From: Crocosphaera sp. UHCC 0190
Lineage (GTDB): Bacteria > Cyanobacteriota > Cyanobacteriia > Cyanobacteriales > Microcystaceae
Assembly (NCBI RefSeq): GCF_034932065.1
Contig: NZ_JAYGHP010000013.1
Coordinates: 62,001-126,000, forward strand
Length of the DNA stretch: 64,000 nucleotides
Direction of reading: 5' to 3'
This document shows, piece after piece, positions 45,348 through 53,314 of the stretch (position 1 is its first letter; every line of letters starts with the position of its first letter). The translations under genes and the position numbers were made by a program. The notes beneath the pieces are model-generated. The model made no database searches. It was not told the DNA's origin and was given only the letters and a program-made list of their open reading frames with translations.

Positions 45348-45376
45348 AAAGCTAGGAACTGTCCTGGCTTTTTCTG
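45348..45376 (+). terminator. Intrinsic terminator after the small peptide gene
   Basis: Ten-base stem AAAGCTAGGA/TCCTGGCTTT (one G-T pair), loop ACTG, then TTCTG. Confidence 0.75.
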
Positions 45377-45418
45377 AAGTTTAGCAATTCAAAGGTAAAA
45401 ATTGCGATAAGAGTCGAA

Positions 45419-45862
45419 TTACGCCGAAAATTGATTATTCGTTTGGGACTTAAAAACCTCAAACACCTGCCGACAGAAGGATTTTAACTTTTCCCCAACA
45501 TCAGCAGCAGGTTGATAATTACCTTCTAATTGCCAATTTTCTACGGTTGACAGTCGCCAGGCTTGTCCCTGATAATTAAAACCTGTGGCTTCTACCCCGA
45601 TAAATCGTTGAGATTGATCTAGGGGATCTTGATGAAAGCGAATTTGTACTAACATACTCCGACTCTGGAAACGGGGACTCCACCCAGGTAAATGAAATCC
45701 AATATCGATGGAGTGGGGATCAACTAACTCTAGGGTATCAGGATCATTGCGCCAAGGCTTGAGATCGGCTTTCGCATCAGGAAAATGGGACTTAAATAAA
45801 TGGACGATCACAGCAATTTTCGTCGCCACTTCTACGCCTTGGGCTTTTTCTGATGCGTTCAT
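45419..45862 (-). CDS. Conserved cyanobacterial hypothetical protein
   Basis: 147 residues from ATG 45862, chosen because GGAGA lies seven bases upstream; an earlier ATG would overlap that site. The protein is soluble, alpha/beta (KIAVIVHLFKSHFPDAKADLKPW, VDPHSIDIGFHLPGWSPRFQSR, FIGVEATGFNYQGQAWRLS). No catalytic motif is recognised. I know it only as a conserved cyanobacterial type and assign no function. Confidence 0.65.
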   Translation of the reverse strand: MNASEKAQGVEVATKIAVIVHLFKSHFPDAKADLKPWRNDPDTLELVDPHSIDIGFHLPGWSPRFQSRSMLVQIRFHQDPLDQSQRFIGVEATGFNYQGQAWRLSTVENWQLEGNYQPAADVGEKLKSFCRQVFEVFKSQTNNQFSA

Positions 45863-46042
45863 GTTCATTCTCCTCATGATAACTTTTTAGATGGTATAAC
45901 GGATACTAAAGCCTGATTGACCGCTAAAATTAGAGATTATGCTTGATCCGGCTCCATCAAAATAGATTTAATCAATTTTAACCCCGTTCTTTGCTTTGGG
46001 GGTTGTTATGTCATGATTAGGCAACTATACCGCAAATTGGTT

Positions 46043-46070
46043 GTCGGGGCGAACAGAAGTTCGCCCCGAC
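46043..46070. repeat. Palindrome, GTCGGGGCGAAC arms
   Basis: Perfect 12-base arms GTCGGGGCGAAC/GTTCGCCCCGAC with an AGAA loop, eight bases past the stop of the ABC ATPase gene. Confidence 0.85.
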
Positions 46071-46077
46071 TGACTGC

Positions 46078-47721
46078 TTAAATAGCTAATAAAGGGGCAG
46101 CATTTAATAATTTTTGAGTATAAGGATGTTGGGGTTGTTTAAAAATGCTTTCAGTGTCTCCAATTTCCACAATTTTACCCTGATTCATTACCGCAATTCG
46201 ATGACAGAAAAAGCGGGCAACCCAAAGATCATGGGTAATAAATAAATAGGTTAATTGGAAATCATCTTTTAACTCAGACATTAATTCTAAAACTTGTGCC
46301 TGTACACTGGCATCTAACATACTTACGGGTTCATCACAAATCACTAAATTGGGTTTGGTAATTAAAGCCCGCGCAATAGCAACTCGCTGTTGTTGTCCCC
46401 CTGATAATTGTTTTGGATAGCGATGATAATAGTCTTCAACTGGGGTTAATTTGACCCTTTCTAACATTTGATAAACTTGATTTTTTGCTTCTTCTGTCGT
46501 TGCTAATTGATGAATAAATAAGGGGTCGGCAATGCTTTGTCCAACAGTCATTAACGGGTTTAAACAGGCATGGGGATCTTGAAAAATCATTTGAATTTGT
46601 CGCCGTTTAAGACGCATTTCTTTTTCCGAAAGTTGGGTTAATTCTTCCCCTAAAAATTCAATGCTTCCCCCAGTGGCTTTTAAAAGTTGTAAAATGGTTC
46701 GAGATAGGGTACTCTTTCCACAACCGGACTCCCCCACTAAACCTAAAATTTCTCCTCGATATAATTCAAAACTTACCTTATCAACCGCTTTAATAACTTC
46801 TGTTTCTTTTGAAAAAAATTGTTGTATAAAATTTCCTTCTAAACTAAAATATTGTTGTAGGTTTGTAACTTTTAATAAGGGGGTTGTCTCTGCTTGCTCA
46901 GGTTGCCCCATTTCCTGACAATTGGGTTCTTCATCTTCTATTTGAACGTGCAAAGCAGCTTTTAATAAAGATTTGGTATAATTGTGTTGCGGGTGGTGTA
47001 AAATGTCTTGCATTTTCCCCATTTCCACAATTTTTCCCTCATTCATAACCGCCAGGCGATCGCAATATTCTCCTACCATTGCTAAGTCATGGGAAATTAA
47101 CAATAAACCCATACTTTCTTCCGCACATAAACGGGTTAATTCTTGCAAAATTTCGGCGGCAACAGTAACATCTAAAGCGGTGGTAGGTTCATCAGCAATA
47201 ATCATTTTAGGATTCAATAATAAAGCCAAGGCCATCGCCACCCGTTGACGCATTCCGCCACTAAATTCATGGGGATATTGGGCCCAACGGTTCGGGGGGA
47301 TTTTAACTTTATCTAAGGTCTTAATTGCGACATTTCTCGCTTCTTTTCGAGATAATTGGGGTTGATGAGCTTGCAAGGTTTCAATACAATGATCACCAAT
47401 AGTCATTAAGGGATCAAGACGGGTCATCGGATCTTGAAACACTAACCCGACAACTTCCCCCCGAAACTGTCTCAATGCCTCTGGGTTTAGGTCAACAATA
47501 GATCGGCCTTCCAACTGGATCTTTCCTTCAATTTGTGTTAGGTTGGGAAGCAGTTTCATGATCGCCCGTCCCAAAGTCGATTTACCACAGCCTGACTCTC
47601 CTACTAATCCTAATTTCTCCCCTGGTTGCAGGGTAAAGGATACCCCATCTACGGCCCAGTGGTTACTATTAGGATATTGAATGCGTAAGTCGTTAACACA
47701 AAACAAGGGTTCGCCGTTCAT
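46078..47721 (-). CDS. Oligopeptide/dipeptide ABC transporter ATPase, fused DppD-DppF type
   Basis: 547 residues with two full ABC domains. Domain 1: GESGCGKSTLGRAI, FSGGMRQRVAMALAL, IIADEPTTALD. Domain 2: [46 protein letters not shown]. Each carries the peptide-importer C-terminal extension (GDTESIFKQPQHPYTQKLLN). This is the YejF/GsiA-like fusion seen in many cyanobacteria. The permease and binding protein genes are elsewhere. Confidence 0.92.
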   Translation of the reverse strand: MNGEPLFCVNDLRIQYPNSNHWAVDGVSFTLQPGEKLGLVGESGCGKSTLGRAIMKLLPNLTQIEGKIQLEGRSIVDLNPEALRQFRGEVVGLVFQDPMTRLDPLMTIGDHCIETLQAHQPQLSRKEARNVAIKTLDKVKIPPNRWAQYPHEFSGGMRQRVAMALALLLNPKMIIADEPTTALDVTVAAEILQELTRLCAEESMGLLLISHDLAMVGEYCDRLAVMNEGKIVEMGKMQDILHHPQHNYTKSLLKAALHVQIEDEEPNCQEMGQPEQAETTPLLKVTNLQQYFSLEGNFIQQFFSKETEVIKAVDKVSFELYRGEILGLVGESGCGKSTLSRTILQLLKATGGSIEFLGEELTQLSEKEMRLKRRQIQMIFQDPHACLNPLMTVGQSIADPLFIHQLATTEEAKNQVYQMLERVKLTPVEDYYHRYPKQLSGGQQQRVAIARALITKPNLVICDEPVSMLDASVQAQVLELMSELKDDFQLTYLFITHDLWVARFFCHRIAVMNQGKIVEIGDTESIFKQPQHPYTQKLLNAAPLLAI

Positions 47722-47795
47722 TGCTTCAGCTAAATCTATGATTGATAGTTGATAATATCTTACAACTGTTCCCTTCTACCTAAAATAGATAGATT

Positions 47796-48359
47796 TTATG
47801 TTTCATTTCTTTTCCGTTTTTCATGTTTCGTGAACTTATGTTTCGGGGACATCAGGGACACCCCTAACTTTTGGGACAACCAGACTTCAAAATTATGGAT
47901 AGGATAGGAACGGGTGGCGATCGCCGGATCTACCATCGGTTGAACCAGGATAGTAAACATTCCTAAACGGTTGCCGGCCAAAACATCGGTAAACAAGCGA
48001 TCGCCCACCATAGCGACGCGAGAATTAGGCAATTCCATCGCCTGAATTGCCTGACGAAGCTTACGTCGAGAGGGTTTGACTGCCCCTAATAGGTAAGGTA
48101 AATCTAAAGACTTAGCAATTCTGCCGATCCGATTTTCACTTAAATTATTACTCACTAACCAGATCGGGGTATTTGGGCGAATACTGTCAACCCAAAGCCT
48201 TAATTCCTCAGAGACATGGGCTTTTTTAAGGGGGACTAAGGTTTCATCCACATCTAAGACTAATCCTTGAATGTGATAATATTCCAGGATATTTGGGGTT
48301 AAACCGAGGATGGTATCACCTAAAATGAGATCGGGCTGTAAGAGTTTGGCCTTAGACAT
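47796..48359 (-). CDS. YqeG-family HAD-IIIA phosphatase
   Basis: 187 residues. The nucleophile pair is in GLVLDVDETLVPLKKA (DxD), the HAD threonine/serine in LVSNNLSENR, and the acidic motif in VAMVGDRLFTDVLAGNRLGM. PF09419/YqeG enzymes include the mitochondrial phosphatidylglycerophosphatase Gep4/PTPMT type; in cyanobacteria it may make phosphatidylglycerol. Substrate is inference. Confidence 0.88.
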   Translation of the reverse strand: MSKAKLLQPDLILGDTILGLTPNILEYYHIQGLVLDVDETLVPLKKAHVSEELRLWVDSIRPNTPIWLVSNNLSENRIGRIAKSLDLPYLLGAVKPSRRKLRQAIQAMELPNSRVAMVGDRLFTDVLAGNRLGMFTILVQPMVDPAIATRSYPIHNFEVWLSQKLGVSLMSPKHKFTKHEKRKRNET

Positions 48360-48395
48360 AGACTTGGTTAAATAATGAGGGGCTAACTATCAATC

Positions 48396-49019
48396 TTATT
48401 TCCTGGCCTGAATTACTTGCAAACTTCCTCCGCCATAAAGACGTTGTTGACATTCAGTCCACCCCATTGACTTGAGTTGGGCGACTAAATCGGTTTTTAT
48501 GAGTTGCCAAGCGGTTTCTGTTTCAAATAACCACATAAAAACCCCTAGAGGCGGCCAAAATAGATAATTAGTCGGTTGATGTAAATCAATTAAAGCAAGT
48601 ATTCCCCCTTGTTTCAAGACACGATAGACTTCTTGAAAAATTTGGGTTAACTGTTGGGGTTCCATTTCATGCAAGGCTACACTGGTATGAACCAGATCAA
48701 ACTGTTGGTCGGCAAAGGGCATTTTTTCCGCTAATGCTTCCACATAGTCAGCTTGGGGGACGTTTTTTTTAGCACGACTAATAGCGGTTGCTGAAGCATC
48801 AAGTCCCGTGACATCGTTGGATTTTTCCACTAGAAAACGAGTTGTTTGCCCCCCACCGCAGCAGAGATCTAAGATTTTGGTGTCTGGGGTAATAGTTAGT
48901 CCTTCTAGGGCTAAATGACGGAATTTTTCTTCTCCTCCCACTGGGAGGGCACTGAGACGAGAAACAGTGTTGTATAACCAAGGATATCGATAACTCAACG
49001 GTCTTAAAATTGTGGCCAT
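48396..49019 (-). CDS. Class I SAM-dependent methyltransferase
   Basis: About 207 residues from ATG 49019 (MATILRPLSYRYPWLYN), preceded by AAGG; the longer start at 49082 adds a low-quality N-terminus. SAM motif KILDLCCGGGQTTRFLVE, post-I DVTGLDASATAIS, motif II FDLVHTSVALHEM and motif III LKQGGILALIDLH are all present. Small-molecule methyltransferase of the Methyltransf_11/25 type; the substrate is unknown. Confidence 0.85.
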   Translation of the reverse strand: MATILRPLSYRYPWLYNTVSRLSALPVGGEEKFRHLALEGLTITPDTKILDLCCGGGQTTRFLVEKSNDVTGLDASATAISRAKKNVPQADYVEALAEKMPFADQQFDLVHTSVALHEMEPQQLTQIFQEVYRVLKQGGILALIDLHQPTNYLFWPPLGVFMWLFETETAWQLIKTDLVAQLKSMGWTECQQRLYGGGSLQVIQARK

Positions 49020-49155
49020 TTTTGATTGCCTTGTGGTGGTCTGTTTTTTTATTATGAGGACTTTTCCCAAAAATGACGACAAAATAAATTATCTAATCAC
49101 TGCAATAATCATGAGATTTTAGGGAACTCTAGGAAAAAGAACAATTACAGATTAT

Positions 49156-50046
49156 ATGTCAGATCTTCTAGAGATAGATCATCCGTCCTCTCTGACAGTT
49201 GAAGGAAAGGAAATTATCCGAAACATCAGCAGTCATTATCGCAGTGGGAAAGCACACTTAGGCAAGGATTTTTTTAGCCCTTGTTTAAAATATTGTCATC
49301 AATATAGGTTTATTTCATGAGAAAATTGGGATATTTGATTTTCCTTGGGGAGACATGATTGCTTTTACGGGTTCAGCTAATGAATCTATAAACGGTGATA
49401 ATTTTAATTATGAATCAATTGATGTCTATCGTGATTGGATAATCCCTGATCAAGAGAGAGTGGTAAATAAAATAGAAGAATTTGAAGATGCTTGGACAGG
49501 GAAAGCAGACGGGTTAAAAACGGTAGATCTTTCTGAAAAATCTCTAAACTTTATTAGCTCGTATGCGCCTAATTTTAATCCTTTTGATGATGATACATTT
49601 AAACCGCAAAAAATAATCAAAGTATCAGAATCATCAAATAAAAATAACCGTTGGCAACATCAGGAAGAAGCTGTTAAAAGGTTCTTAGAAGTGCGTCGTG
49701 GTGTCTTGGAAGCTGCTAGTAATTCTACAGATTTTGTTGAGTATTTTGTCTCAGACTATCAAAGCCAACAAAACTTAATTATTGGGTTATTAATACAAGC
49801 AGAATTGTCAGATAAAGGGCTTAGTTTAGATGATAAAAGTCAGACTAAAAAGATTTTAAAAGACTTAATTGATCCTAGTAGTATTACAAATTTAACTGAT
49901 TACGGAATTGATAGAATCAATGCTATGCAAGTGGGGGGTTTGACTATTTACAAACAAAAACACCTCAACCTTATTATGCTGAGGAATTTCTGATTAGTTA
50001 TGTTAGACTTCTGCAAGAAGAAATGGATAATAATGATAGATGGTAA
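49156..50046 (+). pseudogene. Decayed PLD-type nuclease/helicase defence gene
   Basis: Pieces of one large gene appear in different frames. ATG 49156 encodes a ~54-residue N-terminus ending KAHLGKDFFSPCLKYCHQY and a stop. From about 49322 another frame reads EKIGIFDFPWGDMIAFTGSA then NESINGDN (PLD-like nuclease core), then the start of a helicase, RWQHQEEAVKRFLEVRRGVL, where Walker A should follow but is missing. The end (TPQPYYAEEFLISYVRLL...DNNDRW) is in a third frame, closing at TAA 50044-50046. At least two frameshifts and two internal deletions are needed to explain this. The 212-residue open frame at 49355 is unlikely to be functional. Confidence 0.75.
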
Positions 50047-50050
50047 AAAG

Positions 50051-50074
50051 TAAGGTGGGCAATGCCCACCCTAC
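50051..50074. repeat. Palindrome, AAGGTGGGCAATGCCCACC core
   Basis: Same core as 20301, directly between the decayed defence gene and the argZ stop. Confidence 0.8.
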
Positions 50075-50079
50075 ATAAA

Positions 50080-52191
50080 TTATACGGCTCCAACTAAAGG
50101 ATAAGGATGAGTTAATTTATCCAATTGTTGTACCAGTAAACTGAGGAATAATCCCACATCAGTTACAATGCCCACAGACTCCACAGAACCGCGATCGCTT
50201 AATTTCGTCACCACCGCAGGGTTAATGTCCACACAGACCATTTTAACCCCCGCAGGAGTCATGTTTCCGACCCCAATAGAGTGCAACATGGTAGACAACA
50301 TCAAAATCATGTCTGTCCCCTGTATCAGTTCAGAATAGCGACTTTGAGCCTTAAGTAAGTCCATTTCCGTGTCAGGTAAGGGGCCATCATCTCGAATAGA
50401 ACCCGCTAAGGCAAAGGGAACATTATTCTTGACACATTCATACATCACCCCTTTGGTAATAATTCCTGCTTCTACCGCTTGGGCAATGCTACCACAACGA
50501 CGAATCGTGTTAATAACTTTGAGATGATGACGGTGGCCTCCACTCACAGGAATACCCCGTTGCATATCAACTCCTAAAGAAGTCCCCATCATCGCTTGTT
50601 CAATATCATGAACCGCGATCGCATTTCCTCCTAATAAGGCATCAACATAACCCTCTCGGATTAATTTGGCCAGATGTTGGGCCCCACCCGTATGAATGAC
50701 CACAGGGCCTGCGGTAACGATAACTTTACCCCCTTGATCCCTTACTTGGCGAAGTTCCCAGGCAATTTGTTCCACCAACAATTCTACCCGACGTTCGCTG
50801 GAAACCCCTGACCCCATAAAGGTAAATTCTTTTTTACCGTTGCGTTGATCGCGGTTTTCTGCTTGTCTGACAGTACGAATACCATCAACCCCTACCATCA
50901 CGCGATCGCCGACTTTAAGATCCCGTAATAACTGACAATGGGCTGTCATAGTATTGGGATCAACCACAATCGCCGCATCCATGCGTTGATTTTGCACTGA
51001 TACCCATTCACAATTAACCCGTACTTCTGTGGGATAAATGGTACTGACATAGAAGTCATCCGGGGCCACACCGTCTTTTTGCACCAATTCTACATTGATA
51101 TCACAGATTTCTTGGGGAGGAGCAACCGCACCAATATCAATTAATTGTGTCATGATTTCTTCCATGACATCATGAGCAGGTGCAGAAACTCGGACTTCTG
51201 CTGCTGAAGTGCTTTGTCTTTCAACCCCTAATTCAAAGTTAAGAACCTTGAAACTACCCCCATTCTCAACGATCATATCCAGGGCCTTATTCATGATCCC
51301 TGCATCCAGGAGATGACCTTGTAATTGAACGGTACGACTTTCAACGGGGGTACTTGCATGAACGGATTCTAAGATAGGTTCATTAACCCGCAGGGTTAAA
51401 CATTTAGCGGCTCCTCCTGCTTTGAGAAATTCGGATAAGGGGGTTTGTACCACTTCAAATCCAACATTAGTTAACCGTTGTTGTAAGCTTTCACTTATCT
51501 GGTTCATAATGATGGTGTGGTTAACATTCACCGCATTACAAGCAAATTTTACCGCATCAGGTTCTTCTACAATAATGCGTTTTTCTTCGGGAATTCGCAA
51601 TTCAATTAAGCGGTTGGAATAGGAATCAAAAGCAGGGGGATAATAGAGTAAATAACCTCCTGTCAGGGGACAAAAACAAGTATCTAAATGATAGAATCGT
51701 TCATCGATCAAACGTAAGGATAAAACCTCTGTATCTAACCATTTAGCGATGTAAGGATGGGAATCTAATTCTGATCTAAACCCATATCCGGCCCATAACC
51801 AGCGGCCTTCTCTATCAAATAAAGCGTCTCCGGCCCCTTCAAAGGGAAGATCTTTGGGGAGTTCATAAACCGTGAACCCATTGGCCTCAAACCACTCTTT
51901 AAAATAGGGTTCTTCCCCTTGACGTTCTTTGTGGAAAAAGCGACTTAACACCGCATTATCTCCTAAAACTAGACCCGCATTGGCTGTAAATACCATGTCT
52001 GGCCATCCTTTTTGGGGGGTCACGAGTTCCACAATGGCCCGGTCTTTAATCGTGTGATAGAGCTTGTTCCATTGTTCTACAGCGCGATCGCTCGAAGATT
52101 TATGAATATTCCCCTCCATCCAAGGATTAATCACATAATCTACATCATAGTGGTCGGGAGCGCACATTAAGATACGAATCGAATCAGTCAT
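50080..52191 (-). CDS. argZ: Arginine dihydrolase / ornithine-handling bifunctional enzyme ArgZ/AgrE
   Basis: 703 residues. The N-terminal ~280 residues are a guanidine-modifying (amidinotransferase-fold) domain: MCAPDHYDVDYVINPWMEG, MVFTANAGLVLGDNAVLSRF, FEGAGDALFDREGRWLWAGYG, YHLDTCFCPLTGGYLLYYPP and KAGGAAKCLTLRVN with the catalytic Cys. The rest is a TIGR00300-type domain (HLLDAGIMNKALDMIVENGG) with a Rossmann part. ArgZ of Synechocystis turns arginine into ornithine and ammonia; Anabaena AgrE also makes proline from ornithine. This supports nitrogen release from arginine and cyanophycin, apt for a diazotroph. Confidence 0.93.
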   Translation of the reverse strand: MTDSIRILMCAPDHYDVDYVINPWMEGNIHKSSSDRAVEQWNKLYHTIKDRAIVELVTPQKGWPDMVFTANAGLVLGDNAVLSRFFHKERQGEEPYFKEWFEANGFTVYELPKDLPFEGAGDALFDREGRWLWAGYGFRSELDSHPYIAKWLDTEVLSLRLIDERFYHLDTCFCPLTGGYLLYYPPAFDSYSNRLIELRIPEEKRIIVEEPDAVKFACNAVNVNHTIIMNQISESLQQRLTNVGFEVVQTPLSEFLKAGGAAKCLTLRVNEPILESVHASTPVESRTVQLQGHLLDAGIMNKALDMIVENGGSFKVLNFELGVERQSTSAAEVRVSAPAHDVMEEIMTQLIDIGAVAPPQEICDINVELVQKDGVAPDDFYVSTIYPTEVRVNCEWVSVQNQRMDAAIVVDPNTMTAHCQLLRDLKVGDRVMVGVDGIRTVRQAENRDQRNGKKEFTFMGSGVSSERRVELLVEQIAWELRQVRDQGGKVIVTAGPVVIHTGGAQHLAKLIREGYVDALLGGNAIAVHDIEQAMMGTSLGVDMQRGIPVSGGHRHHLKVINTIRRCGSIAQAVEAGIITKGVMYECVKNNVPFALAGSIRDDGPLPDTEMDLLKAQSRYSELIQGTDMILMLSTMLHSIGVGNMTPAGVKMVCVDINPAVVTKLSDRGSVESVGIVTDVGLFLSLLVQQLDKLTHPYPLVGAV

Positions 52192-52450
52192 AATATTTTA
52201 CACAGTGTCATCAATGAAATGTTGCCATCACTTATTTTTTTGGTCAACTTGCTGATTTTTGGCACAAGCTGCCGACTTTTATCTAAAAACTTAGATAAAA
52301 TCAGACTATATAAGCAGATGTTTTTCCTGCTTATGTCTGGAAACGTTGCTGTCAACCAGTTTACAGGCTCCTCACTGGTCTTGTCTAAGCGGTTAGTTAC
52401 TGCACAGAACAATTTATCATCTTACCGTAAATTTGACACAATTTATGAAG
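52192..52450 (-). promoter_or_regulatory. Possible structured leader of argZ
   Basis: The ~300-base gap upstream of argZ contains strong hairpins: TTTTATCTAA/TTAGATAAAA (52277-52300, 10-base arms) and AAGCAG/CTGCTT (52312-52332). Short frames on both strands here look spurious. A minus-strand TTGACA lies near 52360 without a clear -10. Confidence 0.3.
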
Positions 52451-52531
52451 TTAAGGATTTAGATGGCCATAGCAATACAAATTTAATGGTTAACCCACAA
52501 TCTTAAAAATGCCATGCCCCTACAGAATTTA

Positions 52532-52999
52532 TTAATTACCATAAAAATCTTCATCTAATATCTGTTCTTGAGAAAAAGGACAACTTTTAGGATATTCATT
52601 TTCTTGAGGAATAGAAACACCAAACTTAGCAAGTTTACCTTCTTTAATGGCAATTTTACGAGCATCAGAATAAGCATTTTCTATCGCAGTTTTAAAATAA
52701 GCTTTAAGGGAAGGAGTATCCCGTAAATTTTTCTGAACTCGTTGACGATGTTCAATAATAGAACCATACCAACTATCTTTCATAGATGAAGGTGCATCAT
52801 GTTGTACTTTTAGTTTGAGTAAATGAGCTAAAAGAATCATCAAATTACTTTCTAATGCTCTTTTCTCTGATTTTCCCAAGTCTGTTAATTCCTCAACTAA
52901 GTGATCAATATCTAAGGAGGAAAATTCACCCTTTTGTAATTGATAAATAGTTGTTTCTATCCACTTTTGAAAATCTTGGTCGTAAAGTGTTTTAGACAT
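52532..52999 (-). CDS. DUF29 family protein
   Basis: 155 residues from ATG 52999 (MSKTLYDQDFQKW, the usual DUF29 start); an ATG at 53020 overlapping the HicB-like stop as TGATG adds a short leader. Helical; LVEELTDLGKSEKRALESNL and KDSWYGSIIEHRQRVQKNLR are family hallmarks. DUF29 is very common in cyanobacteria and of unknown function. Likely co-transcribed with the HicB-like gene. Confidence 0.88.
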   Translation of the reverse strand: MSKTLYDQDFQKWIETTIYQLQKGEFSSLDIDHLVEELTDLGKSEKRALESNLMILLAHLLKLKVQHDAPSSMKDSWYGSIIEHRQRVQKNLRDTPSLKAYFKTAIENAYSDARKIAIKEGKLAKFGVSIPQENEYPKSCPFSQEQILDEDFYGN

Positions 53000-53019
53000 A
53001 TCATCTTTATTTCGTTTCA

Positions 53020-53190
53020 TCAAATATCAGCTAAACGATCTTCAAAAATTAATTGAATCGCACTTTTTAAGCTTTCTTTGGCTTCTTCAATCGTTTCCCC
53101 TTGACCATTGGCACCAGGAATTTCAGGACAAATAGCCCAATATCCTCCTTCTTGTGCGGTTTCAATAATTGCTGTCAATTCTGCTTTCAT
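53020..53190 (-). CDS. HicB-like small protein, 56 residues
   Basis: ATG 53190 opens MKAELTAIIETAQEGGYWAI followed by CPEIPGANGQGETIEEA and KESLKSAIQLIFEDRLADI. This is the HicB/UPF0150 partial RNase-H fold used by type II antitoxins. No HicA toxin gene is adjacent, so it is a solitary HicB as often seen in cyanobacteria. It abuts the DUF29 gene. Confidence 0.82.
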   Translation of the reverse strand: MKAELTAIIETAQEGGYWAICPEIPGANGQGETIEEAKESLKSAIQLIFEDRLADI

Positions 53191-53282
53191 GATTGTTTTT
53201 TAGATAATTTATGATAATAACGCAAAAATTAGCGAGTGAATAGCATTTTAGCAGAATTTCTGAGGCGCATAAGTAGAAAAAA

Positions 53283-53307
53283 GTAGGGTGGGCATTGCCC
53301 ACTCTAC
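53283..53307. repeat. Palindrome, GTAGGGTGGGCATTGCCCAC core
   Basis: GTAGGGTGGGCA/TGCCCACTCTAC arms, eight bases past the hupL stop; the core matches 20301, 50051 and 58183. Confidence 0.85.
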
Positions 53308-53314
53308 ACCAACT

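Noticed and set aside
49355-49993. 212-residue frame taken as an intact gene
   Set aside because: It begins in the middle of a PLD-like domain, stops after a frameshift, and its missing N- and C-terminal parts are visible in other frames nearby.
52188-52506. Short open frames on both strands upstream of argZ (74 and 95 residues)
   Set aside because: No family resemblance, overlapping each other and the hairpins; more likely leader sequence.
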